From: JALZDI01 sp036259355
GTDB lineage: Bacteria; Actinomycetota; Actinomycetes; Propionibacteriales; Nocardioidaceae
Assembly: GCA_036259355.1 (NCBI GenBank)
Contig: DATABY010000094.1
Span: 1 to 13,477, forward strand
DNA: 13,477 bases
Direction of reading: 5' to 3'
Below are positions 6,982 through 12,822 of this stretch, piece by piece. Numbering within the stretch: position 1 is the first letter of the stretch; each line of letters starts with the position of its first letter. The notes below the pieces were generated by a model. That model did no database searches. It saw only the letters and a program-made list of their open reading frames with translations, and was not told the origin of the DNA. The translations under genes were made by a program, and so were the position numbers.

Positions 6982-8757
6982 GTGACCCTTCCGCGCATGA
7001 TGCGGATGTCGACGCTGTTCCTGCGCACGCTGCGGGAGGACCCGGCCGACGCGGATGTCCCGAGCCACCGGCTGCTGGTCCGCGCCGGATACGTCCGCCG
7101 CGCGGCGCCGGGCATCTACTCCTGGCTGCCGTTGGGCTACAAGGTGCTGCGCAACGTCGAGCGGATCGTCCGCGAGGAGATGGACGCGATGGGCGCCCAG
7201 GAGGTGCACTTCCCGGCGCTGCTGCCCAGGGAGCCCTACGACGCCAGCAACCGCTGGACCGAGTACGGCGACAGCGTGTTCCGGCTCCAGGACCGCAAGG
7301 GCGCCGACTACCTGCTCGGCCCCACCCACGAGGAGATGTTCACCCTCCTGGTGAAGGACCTGTACTCCTCCTACAAGGACCTGCCGGTCTGGCTGTACCA
7401 GATCCAGACCAAGTACCGCGACGAGGTACGGCCGCGCGCCGGCATCCTGCGCGGCCGCGAGTTCGTGATGAAGGACTCCTACTCCTTCGACGTCAGCGAC
7501 GAGGACTTCAAGGCCTCCTACGACGCCCATCGCGCGGCCTACGTGCGGATCTTCGACCGGCTCGGCCTCGACTACGCGATCGTCGCGGCCATGTCGGGGG
7601 CGATGGGCGGCTCGGCGAGCGAGGAGTTCCTCGCCACCGCCGAGAACGGCGAGGACACCTACGTCCGCTGTGCCTCGTGCGACTACGCCGCCAACGTGGA
7701 GGCGGTGCGGGTACCCCGCCCCGAGCCGGTCCCGTACGACGACGTCCCCGCGGCGCACGCCGAGCAGACACCCGACACTCCCACCATCGACACGCTCGTC
7801 GACCACCTCAACGAGCACTTCCCGCGCGAGGACCGGCCCTGGACCGCGACGGACACGTTGAAGAACGTGGTGGTCACGTTGGTGCATCCCGACGGCCGCC
7901 GCGAAGCGCTCGCGGTCGCCGTGCCCGGCGACCGCGACGTCGACCTCAAGCGGCTGGGCGCACAGGTGGAGCCCGCAGCGGTGGAGGCTTTCACCGAGGC
8001 GGACTTCGACGCCAACCGCGCCTTGGTCAAGGGCTACATCGGTCCGGGCGCGCTGGGGGAGAAGGGCGCCTCCGGAATCCGCTACCTGCTCGACCCTCGC
8101 GTCGTCGAGGGGACCCGCTGGGTCACCGGTGCCAACACTGACGGCAGCCACGTGATCGACCTCGTGGCCGGCCGTGACTTCACCGGCGACGGCACGATCG
8201 AGGCCGCCGAGGTGCGCGAGGGCGACGGCTGCCCCAACTGCGGAGGTGCGCTGCACACCGCACGAGGCATCGAGATGGGCCACATCTTCCAGCTCGGGCG
8301 GAAGTACGCCGAGGCACTCGACCTGAAGGTGCTCGACCAGAACGGCAAACTCGTCACCGTGACGATGGGCTCGTACGGCATCGGGGTGTCGCGCGCCGTG
8401 GCGGCGATCGTCGAGAACTCCCACGACGACCTCGGGATCGTCTGGCCCCGCGAGGTGTCGCCGGCCGACGTGCACGTGGTCGCGACCGGCAAGGACGCGG
8501 CGGTGTTCGACACCGGCGAGCGGCTCGCCGCGGACCTGCAGGCCGCCGGCCTGGAGGTGCTGTACGACGACCGGCAGAAGGTGTCACCCGGCGTTAAGTT
8601 CAAGGACGCCGAGCTGGTCGGCGTGCCGACGATCGTGGTCGTCGGCAAGGGGCTGGCCGACGGCGTGGTGGAGGTCAAGGACCGCCGCACCGGCGACCGG
8701 GAGAACGTCACCGTGGACAGCGTGGTCGAGCATCTCGCCCGGGTGGTCCGCGGCTGA
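6982..8757 (+). CDS. proS: Prolyl-tRNA synthetase, bacterial type with editing domain
   Basis: Charges tRNA-Pro with proline in the cytoplasm; 591 residues, usual for actinobacterial ProRS. Class II motif 1 is around residues 25-75 (LLVRAGYVRRAAPGIYSWLPLG). Motif 2 is RDEVRPRAGILRGREFVMKD from residue 146, and motif 3 is MGSYGIGVSR at 462-471. Between motifs 2 and 3 sits the INS (YbaK-like) editing domain, roughly 255-405, which clears mischarged Ala-tRNA-Pro. It is flanked by two CxxC pairs (Cys230/233 and Cys417/420) that look like a metal site. The anticodon-binding domain is at the C-terminus (DVHVVATGKDAAVFDTGERL onward). GTG 6982 was chosen because GGAG (6972-6975) precedes it by six bases; ATG 6997 is the alternative. 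The upstream in-frame extension overlaps the M15 gene and is not coding. The downstream neighbours converge. Confidence 0.97.
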   Translation: MTLPRMMRMSTLFLRTLREDPADADVPSHRLLVRAGYVRRAAPGIYSWLPLGYKVLRNVERIVREEMDAMGAQEVHFPALLPREPYDASNRWTEYGDSVFRLQDRKGADYLLGPTHEEMFTLLVKDLYSSYKDLPVWLYQIQTKYRDEVRPRAGILRGREFVMKDSYSFDVSDEDFKASYDAHRAAYVRIFDRLGLDYAIVAAMSGAMGGSASEEFLATAENGEDTYVRCASCDYAANVEAVRVPRPEPVPYDDVPAAHAEQTPDTPTIDTLVDHLNEHFPREDRPWTATDTLKNVVVTLVHPDGRREALAVAVPGDRDVDLKRLGAQVEPAAVEAFTEADFDANRALVKGYIGPGALGEKGASGIRYLLDPRVVEGTRWVTGANTDGSHVIDLVAGRDFTGDGTIEAAEVREGDGCPNCGGALHTARGIEMGHIFQLGRKYAEALDLKVLDQNGKLVTVTMGSYGIGVSRAVAAIVENSHDDLGIVWPREVSPADVHVVATGKDAAVFDTGERLAADLQAAGLEVLYDDRQKVSPGVKFKDAELVGVPTIVVVGKGLADGVVEVKDRRTGDRENVTVDSVVEHLARVVRG

Positions 8758-8780
8758 CCGTCCACCGGACCGCCCGGAGC

Positions 8781-8812
8781 GTGTCACTTCTGCGCTCTCG
8801 GTACGAGGGGTG
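8781..8812 (+). repeat. Tandem intergenic repeat, copy R1
   Basis: First of two imperfect direct repeats with a period of 32 bases in the 96-base convergent spacer after proS. It begins GTGTCACTTCTGCGCTCTCG and ends CGAGGGGTGG. The core is the mini-palindrome CTCG-GTA-CGAG. The loop differs from R2 (GCG) while the stem bases are kept. It may serve as part of a bidirectional terminator between the convergent genes. Confidence 0.75.
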
Positions 8813-8845
8813 GTGTCAGTTCTGCATCTCGGCGCGAGGGGGTGG
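8813..8845 (+). repeat. Tandem intergenic repeat, copy R2
   Basis: Second direct copy, directly abutting R1. It begins GTGTCAGTTCTGCATCTCGG and ends GAGGGGGTGG, with core CTCG-GCG-CGAG. The reverse complement is close to the R3 copy at 6865-6899, so proS lies between inverted copies. It sits nine bases from the stop of the minus-strand kinase gene. Confidence 0.75.
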
Positions 8846-8853
8846 CCCGCGGC

Positions 8854-9753
8854 TCAGTCGAGCATCGCCTCGGCGATGAGTATCTCGCCGCCGGGGCCGG
8901 AGCTGCCGGTGCGCCGCTGCCACGTCAGGTCCTCGACCGCCCGCGCCAGCGTCCAGGGGTAGGCGCGGGCGCGGTCGATGCCGGCGACCTCGCAGAGCTG
9001 GTCGACGCGCCGTCGTACCGCCGCGTGCGGGTCGTCGGCGGCCAGCAGCAGCTCCAGCCGGTTCCAGACGGCCGGGATCACGTCGTAGGCCGGGTCGCCC
9101 GCCATGCCTTTGGGGTCGATCGCCAGCCACGGCTCCCGGGTGCCCGCCAGCACGTTGCCGTAGTGCAGGTCGCGGTGCAGCAGGGTGTCTCCCGCCTCGG
9201 GACCGAGCTCGTGCCACGTGGCGAGTGCCGCGTCCAGCAGCCGCCGGTCGTGGCCGGTGCAGTGCGCCTCCCAGTCGCGCGGAACCGTCTCCAGCCAGCG
9301 CCGGCTCTCGTCGGCCAGCCGCGGGACACCGCTCGGTGCGGTGCGGCGGTGCAGCCGCGCCATCAGCTCGCCGAGCACCTGCACACCGTCGTCGACCGGG
9401 ACCGCGAACAACGACCGGTCGGGGTCGAGCCACTCCAGCAGGATCGCGAAACCGCTCTCGTCGTGGCGCAGCAGCCGGACGACCCCGTCGGCGTCCCACG
9501 CCGCCAGGGCCGGCACCTCGCTCGCGCTCTCCTCGTCGGGGTACGACACCTTCAGCGCCGCAGGCGTCTCGTCGGCACACCGCACGGGTACGACGATCCC
9601 GACGTACCCGAACCGCGTCTCGCCGTCGACCCGCAGCCGCCATTCGGCCAGCAGCCGGTCGACCTGGCCGGGCAGGTCGGCTATCCACGTCTCGCCGGCG
9701 TCTCCCTCGCGGATCTCGATCATGTCCGCGAAGAACTCCGGGACGACGCTCAC
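8854..9753 (-). CDS. APH(6)-like aminoglycoside/hydroxyurea-type phosphotransferase
   Basis: ATP-dependent small-molecule kinase of the protein-kinase-like APH fold, closest in its motifs to the APH(6)/hydroxyurea kinase group (PF04655, streptomycin 6-phosphotransferase type). It has 299 residues. Catalytic loop HRDLHYGN has Asp195 and Asn200; the metal-binding Asp213 is in AIDPKGMAGDPAYD, the DFG equivalent. N-lobe segments include ALKVSYPDEES, with the likely ATP-binding Lys, and the hinge-like ILLEWLD. Whether it gives streptomycin resistance or phosphorylates a cell metabolite cannot be told from sequence. The GTG start at 9753 overlaps the upstream stop by four bases (GTGA), implying translational coupling; ATG at 9723 (MIEIREGD) is an alternative start. 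It is the last gene of the minus-strand operon and converges on proS. Base composition is like the neighbours, so recent transfer is not indicated. Confidence 0.85.
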   Translation of the reverse strand: MSVVPEFFADMIEIREGDAGETWIADLPGQVDRLLAEWRLRVDGETRFGYVGIVVPVRCADETPAALKVSYPDEESASEVPALAAWDADGVVRLLRHDESGFAILLEWLDPDRSLFAVPVDDGVQVLGELMARLHRRTAPSGVPRLADESRRWLETVPRDWEAHCTGHDRRLLDAALATWHELGPEAGDTLLHRDLHYGNVLAGTREPWLAIDPKGMAGDPAYDVIPAVWNRLELLLAADDPHAAVRRRVDQLCEVAGIDRARAYPWTLARAVEDLTWQRRTGSSGPGGEILIAEAMLD

Positions 9754-10172
9754 CGGCCGCGCAGGCCGGGGAAGGCCTCGAAGTCGCCACCCCAGTCCAG
9801 GCCTCGCACCGCGCAGTCGGCCAGCGCCCGGGCGGCGAAGACCCGCGGCGGACCCGACGTCCGCGACACCACGTCGGCGTAGACCTCGGCGCACCGCTGC
9901 TCGACCCGGACCCCCAGTTGCTGGGCCCGGCCCGGTCCGGGCACCGCGAACGGAAGCTCGTACGCCGGCTCGGCGGCGACCGCCTCGCCGCCGATCATGG
10001 CCATCAGCTGGTCTCTTCGGCCCCGGTGCGCGGCGTACGCGGCGTTGGCCGGCGCGGAGGTGGCGCCGAGCACACCGCCGACGACTCCGTAGGCGTAGAC
10101 CGCCGCGTGCTCGGCGGCCAAAGCCGACTGCAGCGCGTCGGTCTGGTCGCTCTGCTCGGTCTCGTCGCTCAC
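9750..10172 (-). CDS. DUF4439 ferritin-like protein
   Basis: Small soluble four-helix-bundle protein of 140 residues, no signal peptide. The helix 1 sequence ALAAEHAAVYAYGVVGG is the hallmark of DUF4439 (PF14530), a ferritin-like family common in Actinobacteria. Possible metal or packing residues are Glu21, His22, His49 (AAHRGRRD) and Glu96; whether iron binds is unknown. The GTG start at 10172 overlaps the stop of the upstream lipoprotein gene by four bases (GTGA), and its own stop overlaps the kinase start in the same way. A DUF4439 gene between proS and rimP on the opposite strand is also, from memory, the M. tuberculosis order (Rv2844), so this is an old linkage. The family is firm, the function is open. 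Confidence 0.85.
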   Translation of the reverse strand: MSDETEQSDQTDALQSALAAEHAAVYAYGVVGGVLGATSAPANAAYAAHRGRRDQLMAMIGGEAVAAEPAYELPFAVPGPGRAQQLGVRVEQRCAEVYADVVSRTSGPPRVFAARALADCAVRGLDWGGDFEAFPGLRGR

Positions 10173-10696
10173 CGGCCACCGACCTCGCCGAGGACGCGCA
10201 CGGCCTGCGCCGACGACGCCGACATCGACGCCAGCATCCGGGCGAACGCCCCGGAGGCCGCCCGGCGGGTGGCGTCGAGCAGGTCGGAGGCCGCCTGGCG
10301 CTCGGCCCCGGCGAGCCGGCGCACCGCCCGACTCTCCTGCGCGGGCACGTCGACCGGTCCGTCGCCCTGGCCGCCTCGACGCCTGCGCCGGCGCCGGGCC
10401 GAGCCACGCCGGGGAGCCGCGTCGCCGAGCGCGGCCGCATGCGCGCGGTGCGCGTCGAGCACGGGTCGCAGGTCGCGCCGCAGGCCGCGGTGCCGCCCGA
10501 CCACGGCCTCGTAGAGCGTCACGAGCGCCTCCGTGGAGGCGGCCACCTCCTCGAGCAGCGCGACGTCGGGATCAACCTCCGTGGACCGGCGTACCGGGGA
10601 ACGCTCCGGCGCCGGACCGCTCAGCGTGCACCCGGCAGCGACCGGGACCGCCAGCGCCGCGGCCACGACCGTCCGGCGGGAGGGGCGGGCAGGCAT
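10169..10696 (-). CDS. Small lipoprotein, probable helical-bundle, partner of DUF4439
   Basis: A protein of 175 residues. The N-terminus MPARPSRRTVVAAALAVPVA ends in AAGC (Cys23), a lipoprotein signal; the twin Arg at 7-8 could suit Tat export. The rest is predicted helical: about 42-66, 68-92 (with several His: GRHRGLRRD, DAHRAHAAAL), 115-138 and 140-172, suggesting a four-helix bundle perhaps related to ferritin-like folds. A run of seven Arg (101-107) lies in the middle loop. I recognise no specific family; an exported partner of the DUF4439 protein is inferred from overlap and from conserved pairing. ATG 10696 was chosen because the signal peptide starts there and the -10 box at 10704-10709 sits seven bases upstream; the frame extends far upstream but is antisense to rimP and nusA. 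Confidence 0.75.
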   Translation of the reverse strand: MPARPSRRTVVAAALAVPVAAGCTLSGPAPERSPVRRSTEVDPDVALLEEVAASTEALVTLYEAVVGRHRGLRRDLRPVLDAHRAHAAALGDAAPRRGSARRRRRRRGGQGDGPVDVPAQESRAVRRLAGAERQAASDLLDATRRAASGAFARMLASMSASSAQAVRVLGEVGGR

Positions 10697-10703
10697 GCGC
10701 CAG

Positions 10704-10709
10704 AGGGTA
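10704..10709 (-). promoter_or_regulatory. -10 box TACCCT for a leaderless lipoprotein operon
   Basis: On the minus strand TACCCT (TANNNT) ends seven bases before ATG 10696. No Shine-Dalgarno sequence is visible, so the operon mRNA probably starts at the ATG. No good -35 is seen. It shares the 111-base divergent spacer with the rimP promoter. Confidence 0.5.
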
Positions 10710-10764
10710 CCCGGCACTCGCGGCGTGCCCCCGTGACGGTCATCGCGGACATCCGGGACGCGTG

Positions 10765-10772
10765 TATATGGT
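10765..10772 (+). promoter_or_regulatory. Candidate -10 region of the rimP-nusA operon
   Basis: TATATGGT contains overlapping -10 candidates TATATG (10765-10770) and TATGGT (10767-10772), preceded by TG at 10763-10764 as in an extended -10. It is the most AT-rich point of the divergent spacer. It would give a leader of about 30 bases holding the strong ribosome-binding site AGGAGG (10796-10801). No clear -35 was found. Confidence 0.5.
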
Positions 10773-10807
10773 GTGGGCACCACAACAGCACAGCGAGGAG
10801 GTCGCCC

Positions 10808-11302
10808 GTGAGCAGCCGGCAGAGCAACCGACTGGCCACCACTGCGAACCGTGACCGGCTCGTCGACACGCTGCGCCCCGCCGTCGAAGGCGCCGGGCTT
10901 GATCTGGAAGACGTCGAAGTCACTCCCGCCGGCCGGCGGCGGCTGGTGCGCGTCGTCGTCGACAAGGACGGCGGGGTCACGCTCGACGACATCGCCGACA
11001 CCACCCGGCTGGTCTCGCAGCGGCTCGACGAGGACGAGGACGTGATGGGCGAGACGTCGTACACCCTCGAGGTGACGTCGCCGGGCACCGACCGGCCGCT
11101 GACCGCCGAGCGCCACTGGCGCCGCAACCTCGGCCGCCTGGTGAAGGTGACGCCCCACGACGGCGACCCGGTCACCGGCCGCATCGTCGAGGCCGGCGAC
11201 GCCTCGGCCCGCCTCGACGTCGACGGCACCCCGCAGGACGTCGCATACGCCGACGTCCGCAAGGCGCGCATCGAGGTCGAGTTCAACCGGAAGGAAGCCT
11301 GA
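10808..11302 (+). CDS. rimP: Ribosome maturation factor RimP
   Basis: Assists late 30S subunit assembly (family knowledge: binds near S12). It has 164 residues. The N-terminal alpha/beta domain contains the family signature SPGTDRPL from residue 91, preceded by YTLEVT. The C-terminal SH3-like barrel reads GRLVKVTPHDGDPVTGRI and ends with the usual KARIEVEFN. The GTG at 10808 follows AGGAGG by six bases, an unusually strong ribosome-binding site for this window. It is the first gene of the classical nusA operon, with nusA starting three bases after its TGA. It diverges from the lipoprotein operon. Identification is certain. Confidence 0.96.
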   Translation: MSSRQSNRLATTANRDRLVDTLRPAVEGAGLDLEDVEVTPAGRRRLVRVVVDKDGGVTLDDIADTTRLVSQRLDEDEDVMGETSYTLEVTSPGTDRPLTAERHWRRNLGRLVKVTPHDGDPVTGRIVEAGDASARLDVDGTPQDVAYADVRKARIEVEFNRKEA

Positions 11303-11305
11303 TCC

Positions 11306-12322
11306 TTGGACATCGACATCAGCGCGCTGCGGATGCTCGAGCGGGAGAAGGACATCTCGTTCGACGTCGTCGTCGATGCGATCGAGCAGGCGCTCCTCGT
11401 GGCCTACCACCGCACCGAGGGGGCGCGCCCGAACGCGCGCGTGCACCTGGACCGCAAGTCCGGTCACGTGACCGTGCTCGCGCAGGAGACCGGTGAGGGC
11501 GAGGACGGCGGTGCGCACGCCTACGAGTACGACGACACGCCCGAGGGCTTCGGCCGGATCGCGGCTACGACCGCCAAGCAGATCATCCTGCAGCGGCTGC
11601 GTGACGCCGAGGACGAGGCCAAGTACGGCGAGTTCTCCCAGTCCGAGGGCGACATCGTGTCCGGCATCGTCCAGCAGGGACAGAACCCCGAGGACGTGCT
11701 GGTGAACCTCGGCCGTCTCGAGGCGCTGCTGCCACGGGCCGAGCGGGTGCCGGGGGAGCACTACGAGCACGGCAGCCGGATCCGCTGCCTGGTCGTGAGC
11801 GTGCGCCGGGGAGCCCGCGGTCCGCAGGTGATGCTGTCGCGCTCCCACCCCAACCTGGTCAAGAAGCTGTTCGCGCTGGAGGTGCCCGAGATCGCCGACG
11901 GCACCGTGGAGATCACCGCGATCGCGCGCGAGGCCGGCCACCGCACCAAGATCGCGGTCCGGTCCACGGTGCCCGGGGTCAACGCGAAGGGCGCCTGCAT
12001 CGGGCCGATGGGCCAGCGGGTGCGCAACGTGATGAGCGAGCTGCACGGGGAGAAGATCGACATCGTCGACTGGTCCGAGGACCCCGCCGAGATGGTCGCG
12101 CACGCGCTCTCGCCGGCCACGGTCTCGAGCGTCGAGATCATCGACCCCGCCAGCCGTGCGGCCCGCGTCGTCGTACCCGACTTCCAGCTCTCGCTGGCGA
12201 TCGGCAAGGAGGGCCAGAACGCCCGGCTGGCCGCGCGGCTGACCGGCTGGCGCATCGACATCCGCCCCGACACCGAGCCCGACGCCCACCCCGACACGCC
12301 GCCGAGCGCGGAGCTGGCCTGA
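11306..12322 (+). CDS. nusA: Transcription termination/antitermination factor NusA
   Basis: Binds RNA polymerase and nascent RNA, tuning pausing, termination and antitermination. It has 338 residues, the usual actinobacterial length, without the C-terminal acidic repeats of E. coli NusA. The polymerase-binding N-terminal domain is about 1-125 (MDIDISALRMLEREKDISFD). The S1 domain is about 130-200 (EGDIVSGIVQQ). Two KH domains follow, with loops GPMG at 233-236 and GKEG at 300-303. The start is TTG at 11306, matching the family N-terminus; AAGGAA (11291-11296) lies nine bases upstream inside the end of rimP. The three-base gap to rimP indicates co-translation. ylxR follows 19 bases later with its own possible promoter. 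Confidence 0.96.
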   Translation: MDIDISALRMLEREKDISFDVVVDAIEQALLVAYHRTEGARPNARVHLDRKSGHVTVLAQETGEGEDGGAHAYEYDDTPEGFGRIAATTAKQIILQRLRDAEDEAKYGEFSQSEGDIVSGIVQQGQNPEDVLVNLGRLEALLPRAERVPGEHYEHGSRIRCLVVSVRRGARGPQVMLSRSHPNLVKKLFALEVPEIADGTVEITAIAREAGHRTKIAVRSTVPGVNAKGACIGPMGQRVRNVMSELHGEKIDIVDWSEDPAEMVAHALSPATVSSVEIIDPASRAARVVVPDFQLSLAIGKEGQNARLAARLTGWRIDIRPDTEPDAHPDTPPSAELA

Positions 12323-12327
12323 CGGGG

Positions 12328-12333
12328 TAGACT
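12328..12333 (+). promoter_or_regulatory. ylxR: Internal -10 box TAGACT before ylxR
   Basis: TAGACT (TANNNT) begins five bases after the nusA stop and ends eight bases before the GTG of ylxR, again fitting a leaderless start. No Shine-Dalgarno sequence is present. The -35 region, inside nusA, is not recognisable. It could uncouple ylxR-infB from rimP-nusA. Confidence 0.4.
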
Positions 12334-12341
12334 TCCCTGAA

Positions 12342-12671
12342 GTGGACCGATCGTCCCCGGCTGCCTGCGCGCGTTCGCATCCCGTGCGCACCTGTGTGGG
12401 CTGTCGAGAGCGATCACCGAAGTCCGATCTGCTGCGTCTCGTGGTGACCGGTGACTCACCCCCGAGGGTGGTCTCGCCAGATCCGCGGGGCACGGCGCCG
12501 GGCCGTGGAGCGCACCTGCACCCCACGGTCACCTGTTTGGACCAAGCCGAACGCCGTCGAGCGTTCTCTCGCGCCCTCCGGGCGCGGGGGCCGCTCGATC
12601 TGAGCACGCTGAGGGCCTACGTCGAGACAGGGGGCGCCGGCGTGAGGCGCCCAGACGGCGCGCAGCGCTAG
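12342..12671 (+). CDS. ylxR: YlxR-family RNA-binding protein (DUF448)
   Basis: Small basic protein of 109 residues, encoded between nusA and infB as in most bacteria. The family signature RTCVGCRER (Cys18, Cys21) is followed by LLRLV, PRGTAPGRGAHLHP and a helical ERRRAFSRALR segment, the expected DUF448 layout. Family knowledge suggests nucleic-acid binding, and a link to RNase P in some bacteria. The start GTG 12342 is inferred from the -10 box TAGACT; the next in-frame part before VRTCVGC shows no better start. The last codons overlap a perfect 7-bp GC hairpin (12632-12652). Confidence 0.92.
   Translation: MDRSSPAACARSHPVRTCVGCRERSPKSDLLRLVVTGDSPPRVVSPDPRGTAPGRGAHLHPTVTCLDQAERRRAFSRALRARGPLDLSTLRAYVETGGAGVRRPDGAQR
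12632..12652 (+). terminator. GC hairpin within the 3' end of ylxR
   Basis: GGGCGCC (12632-12638) pairs perfectly with GGCGCCC (12646-12652) around a seven-base loop. It ends 19 bases before the ylxR stop and has no T tract. It could be a pause or attenuation structure in front of the infB leader, or a by-product of GC-rich codons. Confidence 0.25.
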
Positions 12672-12698
12672 CAGAGCACCACCAGCGCGGCATCACCT

Positions 12699-12822
12699 CG
12701 ATGCGGCGACCGAGAGAAAGCGGAGCATCGGCTCATGAACCAGCAATGAGTTCTTCGCGATGAGCACGTCCGTCAACTAACGGTCCGTCGTCACCACTGA
12801 CTCGGACCGCCAAAGGAGAGCA
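12699..12822 (+). promoter_or_regulatory. infB: infB leader: stem, three overlapping mini-ORFs, hairpin, ribosome-binding site
   Basis: In order: CGATGC (12699-12704) can pair with GCATCG (12725-12730). GGAG (12722-12725) then precedes ATG 12735. Mini-ORF 1 is MNQQ-stop (12735-12749), mini-ORF 2 MSSSR-stop (12746-12763), mini-ORF 3 MSTSVN-stop (12760-12780). Each start overlaps the previous stop as ATGA. The hairpin begins on the next base: CGGTCCG (12781-12787) with CGGACCG (12803-12809), with an inner GTCA/TGAC stem and a CCAC loop. AAAGGAG (12812-12818) then serves the infB GTG at 12823. Frame 2 also extends upstream to ATG 12701 (20 codons). All elements are seen in the sequence; a regulatory role is inferred. 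Confidence 0.6.

Noticed and set aside
6658..8475. Minus-strand open frame of about 600 codons antisense to proS
   Set aside because: proS is unmistakable on the plus strand; the antisense product has no recognisable motif or start context.
8781..8845. CRISPR-like array
   Set aside because: Two abutting copies without spacers and no cas gene; a palindromic intergenic repeat explains them better.
8854..9753. Recently acquired antibiotic-resistance gene
   Set aside because: No mobile element, no composition shift, and tight GTGA coupling to a conserved pair argue against recent transfer; resistance cannot be claimed from the fold.
10697..12607. Upstream extension of the lipoprotein frame to over 800 codons
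   Set aside because: It is antisense to rimP, nusA and part of ylxR, and would bury the lipoprotein signal peptide and the promoter at 10704-10709.
12701..12763. 20-codon ORF (start ATG 12701) as an independent small protein
   Set aside because: No ribosome-binding site before ATG 12701 and no hydrophobic or conserved feature; treated as the upstream extension of mini-ORF 2 in the infB leader.
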